64,000 bases of DNA from Bacillus sp. RO1 (GTDB lineage Bacteria > Bacillota > Bacilli > Bacillales > Bacillaceae_I). Both the position numbers and the translations under genes were made by a program. This document shows positions 49,748-59,593 of the stretch, in pieces (positions within the stretch are counted from its first letter, which is position 1; each line of letters opens with the position of its first letter). Under the pieces are notes generated by a model. That model did no database searches and was not told where the DNA came from. It saw only the letters and a program-made list of their open reading frames with translations. The stretch lies in contig NZ_JAAZWB010000084.1 of the NCBI RefSeq assembly GCF_012524115.1, forward strand, positions 62,001 through 126,000, given 5' to 3'.

Positions 49748-50917
49748 ATGAAGATTAAATGGTTGATTGCTGGACTTATTCCATTAATTTTGTTAGTCGG
49801 CGTACTTGGTTGGGTGTTAAAAAATGGAGCAGGCGTTGAACAAGATCCTGCTGCTCCAATTGAAGTATTAAACATTGAGAGAATAAAAGTAACAGTCTCT
49901 GGGTTCGAGCTTGACGTGAGCAACACGGGACCTGAAACATTAAAGATTTCACAGGTTATGGTGGATGATTCGGTTTGGGATTTCACTGTCTCTCCTAGTC
50001 AAACACTTGAACGATTTGATGATGGGAATATCGTGATCAACTACCCATGGGTAAAAGGAGATCCCCATCTGATAAAACTGATTACGGAAAATGGCATCAT
50101 CACAGAAGGTGAGGTTCCTGTTGCAGCTTTAACGCCATTGCCCACTTGGGAAAACTTTTTGAATTACGGTTTTATTGGATTTTATGTGGGAATTGTTCCT
50201 ATCACATTAGGATTGTTATGGTATCCGTTCATGAAACGCTTTAAGCGTAAATGGATCAATGCAATTTTAGCATTAACCGTTGGATTACTGCTCTTTTTAT
50301 TTGTAGGAACGTTAGCTGATGGGTTTGAGATAGGAGCTGAAGCACCTTCTGTATTTCAAGGAAACATGGTGGTCATCATCGGAGCCGCTCTTACATTCCT
50401 CCTACTGATCGGCTTTGATCAGTATCAACAAAAGAAACTGGAGTCTAAAGGATATTCTCCTTATGCCATAGCCTTACTCATGGCAACAGGGATAGGACTC
50501 CATAACTTCGGTGAAGGTCTTGCCATCGGATCTTCTTTTGCCCTAGGGGAAGCAGCACTCGGAACCTTTTTAATTATCGGGTTCACATTGCATAACATCA
50601 CAGAAGGAATCGGAATCGCAGCACCGTTATTAAAGACGAAACCACGATTTAGGGACTTCGTTCTCTTAGGATTGATTGCTGGTGCACCAGCAATCTTGGG
50701 TACTTGGTTTGGAGGCTTTGTCTTCTCACCAATCTGGGGAGCGTTATTCTTAGGAATTGGAGCAGGTGCTATCCTGCAAGTCATCTTTGTTATCACAAAG
50801 ATGCTAGTTGAAGACCATAAAAAATTCAGAGAACCTTCTGTCTCTTGGTTAAACCTTTCTGCATTTTCTGCAGGGATGCTTATCATGTACTTTACCGCAT
50901 TTTTCGTAAAATTTTAA
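49748..50917 (+). CDS. ZIP-family metal permease with extracytoplasmic N-domain
   Basis: 389 residues. A signal-anchor helix (about 5-22) leads to a beta-rich outer domain (about 30-125). A typical ZIP core follows: TGIGLHNFGEGLAIGSSFALG and GFTLHNITEGIGIAAP supply the paired H/N/E metal ligands of helices IV and V. The N-domain looks like a small metal-binding or cupredoxin-like module. It lies 14 bases after the oxidase stop and is followed 12 bases later by tatA, in one operon. The start is the second ATG, six bases after GGAGGG. The direction of metal flow is not known. Confidence 0.82.
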   Translation: MKIKWLIAGLIPLILLVGVLGWVLKNGAGVEQDPAAPIEVLNIERIKVTVSGFELDVSNTGPETLKISQVMVDDSVWDFTVSPSQTLERFDDGNIVINYPWVKGDPHLIKLITENGIITEGEVPVAALTPLPTWENFLNYGFIGFYVGIVPITLGLLWYPFMKRFKRKWINAILALTVGLLLFLFVGTLADGFEIGAEAPSVFQGNMVVIIGAALTFLLLIGFDQYQQKKLESKGYSPYAIALLMATGIGLHNFGEGLAIGSSFALGEAALGTFLIIGFTLHNITEGIGIAAPLLKTKPRFRDFVLLGLIAGAPAILGTWFGGFVFSPIWGALFLGIGAGAILQVIFVITKMLVEDHKKFREPSVSWLNLSAFSAGMLIMYFTAFFVKF

Positions 50918-50929
50918 GGAGGGATAGTA

Positions 50930-51106
50930 ATGTTAGGACCTGGAAGCTGGGTATTAGTTGGAGCAGCTGCTCTTATTATCTTCGGACCGAAAAAACTTCC
51001 CGAATTAGGTAAAGCAGTTGGAACAACGCTTAGGGAATTTAAAAAGTCAACACAGGGCCTCATGGATGAGGATGAAAAAAAACCTCAACGCGATACCGAC
51101 TCATAA
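50930..51106 (+). CDS. tatA: TatA/TatE-type twin-arginine translocase subunit (58 aa)
   Basis: A short TatA: a membrane helix with [13 protein letters not shown], the hinge [14 protein letters not shown] and an amphipathic helix [13 protein letters not shown], then an acidic-basic tail. TatA multimers form the pore that moves folded proteins. The gene follows GGAGGG and ends the operon that begins with a Tat-signal oxidase, so it is probably dedicated to that substrate, using a chromosomal TatC. No tatC was found here. Confidence 0.92.
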   Translation: MLGPGSWVLVGAAALIIFGPKKLPELGKAVGTTLREFKKSTQGLMDEDEKKPQRDTDS

Positions 51107-51131
51107 AAGTACTGACACTCATAGAAAACAA

Positions 51132-51170
51132 AGGAGCCACCTGTCTTAATCAAGGTGGCTCCTCTAGTTT
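51132..51170 (+). terminator. Terminator of the oxidase-ZIP-tatA operon
   Basis: AGGAGCCACCT pairs with AGGTGGCTCCT, then TAGTTTTT. Confidence 0.85.
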
Positions 51171-51323
51171 TTGTACCTTGGTAAATTTTATTTAGATATA
51201 CTTTCTATGCACGTTCTTACCGTCATAAGTAAAAGTACGTTCTTCTTCTCAATAACCGACTCCATATAGGGGTACCACCAACAGTTTGTCATAAAACCAC
51301 ACGCTAAGCAAATTTCGACATAA

Positions 51324-51366
51324 AATAAGCCGATGATTCCCTACGCTAAGGAATCATCGGCTTATT
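51324..51366. terminator. Orphan 17-bp perfect inverted repeat
   Basis: AATAAGCCGATGATTCC (51324-51340) and its exact complement (51350-51366) around nine bases. It resembles a strong terminator, but no gene precedes it closely. It may be left from a lost gene between tatA and the C39 remnant; the rest of 51171-51555 shows no gene. Confidence 0.55.
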
Positions 51367-51555
51367 AGTAACTATTCTAGTCGTTTTATTATCTGTATAA
51401 ATCCAGACATTTTCCATTTGGTTATTCATGATAATCAATCCAAACATGCTGGTACTTGCCAATTTTAGGGTTCCTTTGTGGTAACTCCTCAGTTTTTTCT
51501 ATTGAAATGGTAGTTAGCCCCTGTGTTGCAAATTAATATAATAGGGCTTCATAAG

Positions 51556-51706
51556 CTGCACTCTGTATTAGTGACAGGATATGACCAATACTATATTTAC
51601 TTTAATGATCCACTAGCAAACACAAAGAATAAAAAGGCCAAAAATAGCAGACTTTGAAGCTGCATGGGTGCAACTGGGTAGACAAGCAATTACTTATATC
51701 CAATAG
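51556..51706 (+). pseudogene. C39 peptidase C-terminal remnant
   Basis: LHSVLVTGYDQYYIYFNDPL then, after a one-base slip in an A-run near 51640, KIADFEAAWVQLGRQAITYI and Q, stop at 51706. It is the end of a Peptidase_C39_2 gene related to the one at 35213. The N-terminal catalytic Cys part is absent. Confidence 0.75.
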
Positions 51707-51793
51707 TTAGTTGGTTAAGGTAGGTTCTATTATTTGAAAGAAGAAAAACAAAAGTCCCAACTGTTAACTAGAGCGACTTTTGAAGATTATTTT

Positions 51794-52468
51794 TTAATAA
51801 TTTATTAAACTCAAAAGGGCACCGAAAGTTTCGTTCTCCACCATGATATAGATTCCTAAACCAATAAAGACAATGGGTATAATCCACCTACCGTAATTCT
51901 CTAAGGTTTCAGAGACATGTTTAAAAGCTGCCAAACGATATCCAATAAAACACCAAATTGCAACCATAATAAAGAAAGTAATAACCGATACTGCTAGTTG
52001 GTTCATGGTTAAAGTAGAGAAGAAAGGAACATATATTCCAATGTTATCTCCTCCATTAGCAAATGTTATAAATGCTACACTTAAAAAGACACTATTATAC
52101 TTTCCAGAATTTAAACTTGAAAGAATTGCATTTTCATCCTCATCCTCATCTTCTCCCTTTATAAACAACATAATCCCTAAATAGATTGGAATTAGTCCAA
52201 GTAATCCTACCCATTTCTCTGGAATTAACATAACTCCAAAAGTTCCTAAGAGACTAACTACTACTAACAAGGTAAAACCTAGATATTGTCCAATAATTAT
52301 ATCCTTAGGGGATATAGGTTTATTCTCTGTCTGGTTACCTTTTAAACCTTCACTCGTTTTCACCTGTGCTTTTACCTGTGAAAATAGCAGCATCAAAACA
52401 AAAATATCATCAATATTGGTAACTATAAATGCCCCTATTGCAGAAATAACGTTCAAAATTAAAGTCAA
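51794..52468 (-). CDS. cadD: CadD-family cadmium resistance transporter
   Basis: 224 residues and five or six transmembrane helices. The first helix region TNIDDIFVLMLLFSQV and the fourth ITFANGGDNIGIYVPFF carry paired acidic-Asn motifs of the CadD / LysE-like exporters. A cytoplasmic Asp/Glu run (GEDEDEDENA) is typical of the loop. CadD gives moderate Cd2+ resistance in staphylococci. It starts at a TTG with a GTTGATG upstream site. It lies downstream of cadA in the same direction, but with about 115 bases between, so it may be separately expressed. Confidence 0.88.
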   Translation of the reverse strand: MTLILNVISAIGAFIVTNIDDIFVLMLLFSQVKAQVKTSEGLKGNQTENKPISPKDIIIGQYLGFTLLVVVSLLGTFGVMLIPEKWVGLLGLIPIYLGIMLFIKGEDEDEDENAILSSLNSGKYNSVFLSVAFITFANGGDNIGIYVPFFSTLTMNQLAVSVITFFIMVAIWCFIGYRLAAFKHVSETLENYGRWIIPIVFIGLGIYIMVENETFGALLSLINY

Positions 52469-52584
52469 TTACATCAACCCACTAACTGATTTTTTACTAT
52501 ATTTAGAAGTTATACTATTAATGAGACCATTTTAGAAAAGGAATTTCTATCTTTCTGGAAAATCCCTTTTTAGCACTTTTCCCT

Positions 52585-54756
52585 TTATTCTTTCACTCTC
52601 ATTAGTCGCAAACCATTTAGAGCTACTAGAAGGGTTGCGCCCATATCGGAAAGAATGGCAATCCAGAGCGTTAACCAACCTGGGATAACCAATAGTAAGG
52701 CAATAAATTTAATAGCAATTGCAAAAGTAATGTTAGCTTTGATGATATTTAGAGCTTTCCGGCTAAGTTTTACAGTAAATGGTAGTTTTCTTAAATCGTC
52801 TCCCATAAGAGCGACGTCTGCTGTTTCCAGAGCTGTATCTGTACCAGCTCCACCCATTGCAATACCAACTGTTGAGGCCGCCAAAGCAGGTGCATCATTA
52901 ACACCATCTCCTACCATAGCTACGTTGCCAAACTCGGATCTCAACTGTTTAATAAAGTCTAATTTGTCTTGTGGCATTAATTCTGCCTCTATATCAGAAA
53001 CTCCAACCTGTCCTCCGATAGCATTCGCAGTACCTTTGTTATCACCTGTAAGCATAATTGTTTTTTTGATGCCAAGTTGATGTAACTTTTGAATGATTTC
53101 CTTACTTGATTCACGAACTTCATCAGCAACTGCAATAACTGCAAGTAATTCTTTTTCGGTCCCAATAATCATCGCTGTTTTCCCTTGATTTTGAAGTTTA
53201 GTAACATTTTTCTCTAAGTCTTTATCAAAATCAGTAGTCAATAATTCCTTAAAGAGTTTCGGGCTACCGATATAATAAGTGGTCCCGTTTACAATACCCT
53301 TTATACCCTTTCCTGTGATAGAAGAGAAATCCCCTACCTGTATGTCAGAATAAGTAATGTCCTTTTCTTCTGCTTTTTTCATGATGGCTGAAGCAAGAGG
53401 ATGCTGAGAACGATACTCCAATGCAGTAATAATGGATAGTAATTCTTTTTCATTTGTCTGTTTGTTCAACACATTATAATCAGTTACAGCTGGGACTCCT
53501 TTTGTTAATGTTCCTGTTTTATCGAATGCAATAGCCTTTAAGGCGCCCATTTCTTCTAAATACACTCCGCCTTTTACAAGGACCCCTTTTTTAGCAGCAT
53601 TCCCAATCGCTGAAACAATAGAAATCGGAGTCGATATGACCAATGCACAAGGACAACCAACAACAAGAACAGCTAATCCTTGATAAACCCATGTTTCCCA
53701 ACTGCCATCAAAGAACAAAGGAGGGACTATAGCAACCAATGCTGCAATGATCATAATGATCGGTGTGTAATATTTCGCGAATTTATCAACAAATGCTTGC
53801 GAAGGAGCACGTTCTCCTTGTGCTTCCTCTACAAGATGAATAATTTTAGAAATCGTTGTATCTTCTACTAGTTTCGTTATTTGTACTTCAAGTAATCCTT
53901 CTTCATTTAAGGTACCTGCAAATACTTCATTATCAACCGTTTTCTCAACAGGGACTGATTCACCTGTAATAGCTGCTTGGTTAACGGCAGAGTAACCACT
54001 TACAACTACACCATCCATAGCAATCTTTTGACCAGGTTTTACAATCATGATATCCCCAACAGCAATATCATCAACATGAATCATTATTTCTTGTCCATTA
54101 CGTCTAACGAGTGCCTCTTTAGGAGCGATATCCATTAATGAACGAATCGATTGTCTTGCTCTATCCATAGAGAATCGCTCAAGTGCTTCACTAATTGCAA
54201 AGAGTATGACAACAAGGGAAACTTCAGCCCATTCTCCTATAATGGCACCACCTATAACAGCTACTGTCATAAGGGTTTTCATGTCAAAGTCAAAATGAAT
54301 CAAGTTTTGTAAACCGACTTTAAAGAGTGATAATCCTCCGATTAACATAGATGCTACAAATAATAATGTAGTAACAATGTTCTCATCCCCATTAACAGAT
54401 GAGGAAAGGTAACCAAAGACAAGAAATAAGGCTGAATAGAGTAAAGTGCTGTGTTTTTTATAGAACGGCACTTTTTCTTCTTTTTTAACCTCTTTCACCT
54501 CTTGTGAATCTTGACGAGCAAATTTTTCAGGAGTCACTTTAAGATTCTCAAATGCACCTGCTTTTTCTAGTTCTTCTATCGTTGCATTACCATAAACAGC
54601 AATTTTAGATGCACCAAAATTTACTTTTGCATCCTCAACTCCAGATAGCTGTTTTACATTTTTTTCGAATTTACCCGCGCAGTTTGCGCAAGTAAAACCT
54701 TGTACACGATAGGCCTTCATTTCTTGTTCAGATGTTATTGCCTTTTGATCAGACAT
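52585..54756 (-). CDS. cadA: Cadmium/zinc P1B-type ATPase (second copy)
   Basis: 723 residues, the standard CadA length. One metal-binding domain has [15 protein letters not shown]; membrane CPC lies in [24 protein letters not shown] and [13 protein letters not shown] are intact. It exports Cd2+, Zn2+ and Pb2+. The start is the second ATG after GAGGTG and overlaps the cadC end by eight bases, so the two are coupled. It is distinct from the longer ATPase at 38422 by having one rather than two domains and no Cys-pair leader. It lies next to a Tn3 remnant. Confidence 0.95.
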   Translation of the reverse strand: MSDQKAITSEQEMKAYRVQGFTCANCAGKFEKNVKQLSGVEDAKVNFGASKIAVYGNATIEELEKAGAFENLKVTPEKFARQDSQEVKEVKKEEKVPFYKKHSTLLYSALFLVFGYLSSSVNGDENIVTTLLFVASMLIGGLSLFKVGLQNLIHFDFDMKTLMTVAVIGGAIIGEWAEVSLVVILFAISEALERFSMDRARQSIRSLMDIAPKEALVRRNGQEIMIHVDDIAVGDIMIVKPGQKIAMDGVVVSGYSAVNQAAITGESVPVEKTVDNEVFAGTLNEEGLLEVQITKLVEDTTISKIIHLVEEAQGERAPSQAFVDKFAKYYTPIIMIIAALVAIVPPLFFDGSWETWVYQGLAVLVVGCPCALVISTPISIVSAIGNAAKKGVLVKGGVYLEEMGALKAIAFDKTGTLTKGVPAVTDYNVLNKQTNEKELLSIITALEYRSQHPLASAIMKKAEEKDITYSDIQVGDFSSITGKGIKGIVNGTTYYIGSPKLFKELLTTDFDKDLEKNVTKLQNQGKTAMIIGTEKELLAVIAVADEVRESSKEIIQKLHQLGIKKTIMLTGDNKGTANAIGGQVGVSDIEAELMPQDKLDFIKQLRSEFGNVAMVGDGVNDAPALAASTVGIAMGGAGTDTALETADVALMGDDLRKLPFTVKLSRKALNIIKANITFAIAIKFIALLLVIPGWLTLWIAILSDMGATLLVALNGLRLMRVKE

Positions 54757-55117
54757 TGACATTCACCTCTTTCTTATGTTCTAGTACAATCATCATTATT
54801 TGTCTAATATGTTCATCGTCTAACGAATAAAACGCTAGTTTTCCTTCTTTTCTATATTTTACAATCCCCTGCTTATGAAGGGTCCTTAAATGATGAGAAG
54901 CATTTGCCACCGTAATACCAATAATATTTGCTATATCACACACACATAACTCTTCGTCTTGACACAAAGCAAAGGTAATCTTTGCCCTATTTTCATCCGC
55001 AATTGCTTTTAACATTTGGGCAACACTAACAATATCGATTGTTTTTAGATCAGCTTGTATTCGATTGACCTTTTTCTCGTCATAACAAAAAATTTCACAA
55101 GTATCTTTCTTATTCAC
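54749..55117 (-). CDS. cadC: ArsR/SmtB-family cadmium repressor (second CadC)
   Basis: 122 residues. The soft-metal site is intact: [10 protein letters not shown] in the N-terminus and ELCVCDIA in helix 3. The winged helix carries [17 protein letters not shown]. It would repress cadCA until Cd2+, Pb2+ or Zn2+ binds. Two dyads with TATTCAAGT arms bracket the upstream promoter. The two CadC proteins of the window share the site but differ in the DNA-reading helix, so cross-regulation is possible but not certain. Confidence 0.93.
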   Translation of the reverse strand: MNKKDTCEIFCYDEKKVNRIQADLKTIDIVSVAQMLKAIADENRAKITFALCQDEELCVCDIANIIGITVANASHHLRTLHKQGIVKYRKEGKLAFYSLDDEHIRQIMMIVLEHKKEVNVNV

Positions 55118-55133
55118 ATTATCACCCCATTAA

Positions 55134-55200
55134 TATTCAAGTGTTTACTTGAATATAGTATATACCTTTCCTTGGTTAATATTCAAGTGAGTATTTGAAT
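55134..55200 (-). promoter_or_regulatory. Promoter of cadCA flanked by two cad operators
   Basis: Dyad 1 is TATTCAAGT-4-ACTTGAATA (55134-55155, perfect). Dyad 2 at 55180-55200 is TATTCAAGT-4-ATTTGAATG. Between them, on the minus strand, TTGAAT with an 18-base spacer leads to TATACT. Confidence 0.75.
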
Positions 55201-55388
55201 GAAAAACATAAAATTATTTTTTATAATAGTAATTTCCATTAACGAACGTTTTAGGGATTAATTTTTACTCCTCCATAATTCAGTAGTTTTTATGTTTTTC
55301 ATTCCCTAAAAGCTTCCCTTTAACATCTTTCCCAAAATTGACTCCGAATCCGAATTAGGGAATAATTATTTTGAAGGAGTGAATTAAA

Positions 55389-55980
55389 ATGGGGAAAATC
55401 TTTGGATATGCTCGTGTTTCTACTCAAAATTAAATTATAGATCTTCAAATTGATGCTTTAGAAAAAGCAGGCGCAGCTGTTATTTACAAAGAGAAAATAA
55501 CTGGAACAAGAAAAGAACGTCCAGAATTAGAACAACTTCTAAAGGCTATAAGTAAAGTTGATTCTGTGGTCGTTTATAAGTTGGATCGTATCTCAAGGTC
55601 TACAAAACATCTAATTGAATTGGTTGAAACCTTTGAAGAAAAAAAGGTCATTTTCCATACAGGATAATATTGATACGTCAACAGCTATGGGACGTTTTTT
55701 CTTCCGAACAATGGCGAGTAATGCTGAACTTGAACGAGATATTATCAGTGAGCGTACAAAATCAGGATTACAATCTGCAAGAATGAGAGGCCGAAATGGG
55801 GGGAGACCTTCCAAAGACTCCAAGTTGGTGGAACGTGCTTTAAAACTACATTCATCTAAACAATTTAGCATCAAAGGAATTACTGATATTACGGGTGTTA
55901 GTAAATCAGTGTTGTATCGCGAGCTTTGGAAAAAAATTAAACCTTCTGGTTGGATTAGGGGGCTTTTCCTGTGTGTCTAA
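55389..55980 (+). pseudogene. Tn3-family serine resolvase, broken
   Basis: MGKIFGYARVSTQN is followed at once by TAA (a CAA to TAA change), then IIDLQIDALEKAGA and, after a frameshift near 55655, IQDNIDTSTAMGRFFFRTMA, GRNGGRPSKD and the C-terminal helix-turn-helix. The catalytic Ser in YARVS is kept. One nonsense and one frameshift mutation make it inactive. A good GAAGGAG precedes the ATG. The upstream 190 bases could have held the res site; no clear repeats remain. Confidence 0.82.
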
Positions 55981-56527
55981 GAGCGAGAGAACTACTTACA
56001 CCTGATCAAAGAAGGATTTTTTGATAATCCCGTCTACTTTAAGTGATTGGGAATTAGCGTATTACTATACCCTTACACAAGATGATATTGAGGTAATAAG
56101 ACGTAGAAGAAGAGATCATAATCGATTGAGATTCGCTATTCAAATTTGTCTTTTTCGTTACCCTGGTTGGTCTCTTTCAGATATCAAGAATGTTCCTGAT
56201 AAGGTGATAAACTATGTTGCTAATCAGTTACAAGTAGATGCAAGTGAATTTAAGTGATATTCTGAACGAGAGCAAACAAAACATGAACATATTGAGGAAA
56301 TACGAAAGCATTATGGTTTTTCTAATTTTTCAGCACAGTCATATCGGATTATTTCACAGGCATTACTCCCCCATGCAATTGAAAATTCAAATGCCCTTTT
56401 CCTAATAAGGATGACTTTAGAAGAAATGCGAAAGCGAAAAATCATTCTGCCTGCTATGACAATGATTGGAAGATTAGTATTGATTAGTATGGGATACAAG
56501 GCGACGGGCAAAGGAGAAAATATATAA
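55971..56527 (+). pseudogene. Tn3-family transposase, N-terminal fragment
   Basis: It begins at GTG 55971 with RARELLTPDQRRIF, shifts frame in a T-run near 56020, then reads LSDWELAYYYTLTQ, RRRDHNRLRFAIQICL and YPGWSLSDI, the DUF4158 N-terminal domain. A TGA at 56255 interrupts it, and it continues in frame to about 56527 (LPAMTMIGRLV). The remaining 800 or so residues with the DDE centre are missing. Together with the resolvase it marks a dead Tn3-type unit beside cadCA. Confidence 0.82.
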
Positions 56528-56535
56528 TTCACTCT

Positions 56536-56574
56536 TTAAGGGGTAGTGACAGCTTCGCTGGTACTACCCCTTAA
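56536..56574. terminator. Inverted repeat at the end of the Tn3 fragment
   Basis: TTAAGGGGTAGT and ACTACCCCTTAA arms with an inner CAGC/GCTG stem. It marks the junction between the transposase fragment and the truncated DsbD-like gene. No T-run; it could be a transposon-end relic rather than a terminator. Confidence 0.4.
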
Positions 56575-57000
56575 GGAAAGTTCCCAATTTTCCCCTTTTT
56601 TAATAGTACAGGGATGGACCATTTCCATTTAATAACGCCTAAAAGAAATAATCCAATGAGTATGATTGCCGGACCGATAAAAATTCGAATCCAAGAAAAG
56701 AAATTGGTCAAGGTAGCTTCGATTTCTTTACCGAAAACCCATAATATTATCCCCACTATGGAAAAAGCTAAAACTTTCCCCATAGTAAAAAGCCAAACAT
56801 CCCCCCATGCTATTTTTTTTGTAAAGATTTATTACCATACAACATAAGCGCGCCTAAATTCCCTGTGATTTGACAAGGTACCAGAGAACCTACCACACCT
56901 AATATCAATGCAATTAGTATTGGAATCCTTCAAAAGACATCGCCATATTAAAGAAAGGCTGCAGAAAAAAATTACTGAATTTATTAAATATCTCATACAT
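56571..57000 (-). pseudogene. DsbD/CcdA-like gene, N-terminal half with frameshifts
   Basis: Starting at ATG 57000 after GGAGG: MYEIFNKFSNFF, then in a second frame LILGVVGSLVPCQITGNLGA, then in a third IAWGDVWLFTMGKVLAFS to KGKIGNFP. It is a paralogue of the intact gene at 17781-18515, keeping the first PC motif. The second half is missing at the Tn3 junction. Two indels (near 56930 and 56822) break the frame. Confidence 0.8.
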
Positions 57001-57107
57001 ATGAATTATCCTCCTACTTCTCTAATCATAGTTGAAATAACTCATAAAACATTGCATATACTTGATAAATTTATGACATATTACTTGGTAAACTTATTGA
57101 TCAACAG

Positions 57108-57815
57108 TTAAAATCCAGTGAACCCTCCAAACCAACTAACTAATACAGCAATAATTTTGGTCATTAAATTAAAGTACAATAAGACTCCCATCAAAATCAT
57201 TATTGAACCTCCCACTTTCATAAATAATGCACTATGCTTTTTAATAAAAGTCATTTTATTAATAAATAAGGTCATTAAAAGAAAAGGAATGGAAAATCCT
57301 AATACATAAAAAAACATGTAAATAAATCCTTTCCCTGGATCTGTTACACCTAAGGCGATGACACCAGCAAGGATTGGACCTGAACAAGGCGTCCAACCAG
57401 CAGCAAAACCAATGCCAATCAAAACTGTACCTAAATAACCTGTAGGTCTCTTTTGAAATTTAACTTTTTTATCAGAAAGTAGGAAGTTGAAATTTAGAAG
57501 CCCTGTAAGGACTAAACCAAAGAACACCATGACCATAGCGCCAAGTTGCCGTAATAAATTTTGATTACCTATAAAAAAAGTACCAATAAATGACGTGGAG
57601 AGCCCTAAAGCTAAAAAGATAATTGAAAATCCTACTAAAAATAAAATGGTATGAACAAAAGCTTTCCCACGTAGAATACCTTTTTCATTTTTTAAATCAT
57701 TTACAGACACTCCAGTAATATAGGAAAGAAAAGCAGGATATAAAGGAAGCGCACATGGTGAAATAAATGATAAGAGACCTGCACCAAATGCTAGAAATAA
57801 GTTTAGATGCTCCAT
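57108..57815 (-). CDS. ccdA: CcdA cytochrome c biogenesis transmembrane thiol protein
   Basis: 235 residues and six helices. The redox cysteines lie in LLSFISPCALPLYPAFLSYI and FAAGWTPCSGPILAGVI, one in each half, as in CcdA. It carries electrons from cytosolic thioredoxin to an outer thioredoxin such as the ResA-like protein encoded 330 bases upstream. AGGAGG precedes the ATG. In this setting it could keep outer copper or haem protein cysteines reduced, opposing BdbCD. Confidence 0.93.
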   Translation of the reverse strand: MEHLNLFLAFGAGLLSFISPCALPLYPAFLSYITGVSVNDLKNEKGILRGKAFVHTILFLVGFSIIFLALGLSTSFIGTFFIGNQNLLRQLGAMVMVFFGLVLTGLLNFNFLLSDKKVKFQKRPTGYLGTVLIGIGFAAGWTPCSGPILAGVIALGVTDPGKGFIYMFFYVLGFSIPFLLMTLFINKMTFIKKHSALFMKVGGSIMILMGVLLYFNLMTKIIAVLVSWFGGFTGF

Positions 57816-57971
57816 TAAAAAGACCTCCTGAAGTTGTTTATAAAGTTCAAGTATCTACTATCATATTTTCTAAGACAATCTAACAGTATTTAGAAGAAAG
57901 TAAGGATAACGTATTTTTAGAACTTGTTTAGGCTTGAGATTAATTAAGCTAACTTTTTTAATTTTACAAAT

Positions 57972-58010
57972 AAAAAAGTCGTTCCTAAACTTAAAAGGAA
58001 ATCGACTTTT
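57972..58010 (-). terminator. Terminator after the ResA-like gene
   Basis: AAAAGTCG and CGACTTTT arms with partial inner pairing; TTTTTTATTTG follows on the minus strand. It separates resA from ccdA. Confidence 0.65.
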
Positions 58011-58146
58011 GTTTATAAATCGCTTAACATACAAATTTTTATAAAAATAGTAGCGATATCCCGTTCTTATTCCGAAACTATTTCAACCGTGGGATATCTT
58101 AATAATGGCGATAAACAAATTTAGTCTCAAACAGTTATTGAACTTC

Positions 58147-58677
58147 TTAAGGGTTTGGCTTAATCATTTCCATGAATTCTTTCACTCTTGCCTCTGTTAA
58201 TTCTCCTGAATGCTTTTTTACTACAATGCCATTTTGGTCAAGTAATATTGTGGTAGGTAATGGAAGAACTCCATAAGCCTGTCTTACTTGATCATTTCTA
58301 TCCATGGGAATAGGAAATGTCATTCCATGGCGATCTCGAAATTTTTCAACTGCCAGATCTGTTTCCTGTATATTTACTGCAAGGATTTCTACACCTTGCT
58401 CTTTGTATACTTGATACTGTTTCTCCATGTAAGGCATCTCACGCTCACAAGGCTTACACCAAGTTCCCCAGAAGTTTAAAAACACCCCTTGCCCTTCATA
58501 GTCAGAAAGCATTACTTGGTTGCCCTCTAAGTCTGTTAGAACAAAATTCGGTGCTTTATCTCCAACCTCTACTATTTCACCAGATTGAACAAAATTTATG
58601 TACATCGTATATCCTACTGCAATCACCATTACGGCTAAGATAACCGAACGCATAATCAGTCTTTGCTTTTTATTCAA
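58147..58677 (-). CDS. resA: ResA-like membrane-anchored thioredoxin
   Basis: 176 residues. An N-terminal anchor (about 10-28) is followed by the AhpC-TSA/Redoxin fold with active site WCKPC in NFWGTWCKPCEREMPYM and the cis-Pro in LPLPTTILLD. ResA reduces haem-binding cysteines of apocytochrome c using electrons from CcdA, encoded next. The Lys-Pro between the cysteines differs from the usual EPC, as in some ResA homologues. The start is TTG after GGAGAG. Confidence 0.87.
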   Translation of the reverse strand: MNKKQRLIMRSVILAVMVIAVGYTMYINFVQSGEIVEVGDKAPNFVLTDLEGNQVMLSDYEGQGVFLNFWGTWCKPCEREMPYMEKQYQVYKEQGVEILAVNIQETDLAVEKFRDRHGMTFPIPMDRNDQVRQAYGVLPLPTTILLDQNGIVVKKHSGELTEARVKEFMEMIKPNP

Positions 58678-59440
58678 TTACATCTCTCTCCTATGGTTGA
58701 TATTTTAGTATTGAGGCAATTATAGCATTCACTGTATGCCAATCTGAGATAAAAGTGTGAAGGTTTTATGAAAGTGAATCTTCCTAGTCGAGGATATTGC
58801 CCACCTTTATAAAGGAATGAGCATAAACGGGGAGAAGAATAAATAAATCTTTACTGAAATGATCGATAAATGGCTAATGATTATCTGTGTAAATCAAATT
58901 AAAAGTATATAGCTGATTTTTCCATTAAATTAGAAACCCAGCTTTTATTTTTTAGATTAATTATAATAAAGTGTTTATTGAAACTGACTTATACCACCAG
59001 TTCAGAATCAATTATTGTAGTTGATTAAATATTTTTATCAGGCTCTGACTTTGTATTTTATACGTTAGTTAATAGGATGCGGTTAAGATTTACACTGACC
59101 ATTATCTAAAAATCCTCTACATCTATTTTTTTCCAATTTACAATTAGCTCGTATTTCATTCTTTAGATTGATATTCAAGTTGCTTTTCTACTTTATACCA
59201 CAATCTGGCCCGATTGCGGAATAAGCATGACTAGACAATTTGATTATAGAACCAGCGGCCTCAAATAGGATTTAAGACTAAATACTCGCTATAGGATCTT
59301 GAGAAACGTTCAATAGCAAATTTCATTGAAAGTCCCACTTTGGTCGCCTTAAATCCTTATACACAGTACATTATGTTTATATCCCCTATAGAAACAACAG
59401 CTTCTTTTATTCCTAGTTTTCAATCAGAGTGTGAATCCAA
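58678..59440. other. Long intergenic stretch without a recognisable gene
   Basis: AT-rich, stop codons in all frames, no open frame with a ribosome site. It contains one degenerate copy of the intergenic repeat near 59190. It probably marks the seam between the metal island and the backbone. Confidence 0.5.
59190..59226. repeat. Intergenic repeat family, copy 8 (fragment)
   Basis: CTTTATACCACAATCTGGCC then CGATTGCGGAATAAG; the tail part of the family, as in copy 5. Confidence 0.4.
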
Positions 59441-59482
59441 AAAAAAGCCTATTATCTGCACCCTGCAGGTAGTAGGCTTTTT
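59441..59482. terminator. Terminator-like hairpin before xerS
   Basis: AAAAAAGCCTA and TAGGCTTTTT arms with inner CTGC/GCAG. Usable in both directions. Confidence 0.7.
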
Positions 59483-59593
59483 AAATTTAAGAATTATTTT
59501 AGTAAGTTAATCGGATTCCCATCATTATTTAAGAACAGTCTATTACTTCCTCTTTTATCCAAAATAAGCGTTAACCTCTTTTAACGTTAATTA

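Noticed and set aside
55201-55388. Tn3 res site
   Set aside because: No paired resolvase-binding subsites could be recognised; the region may have decayed.
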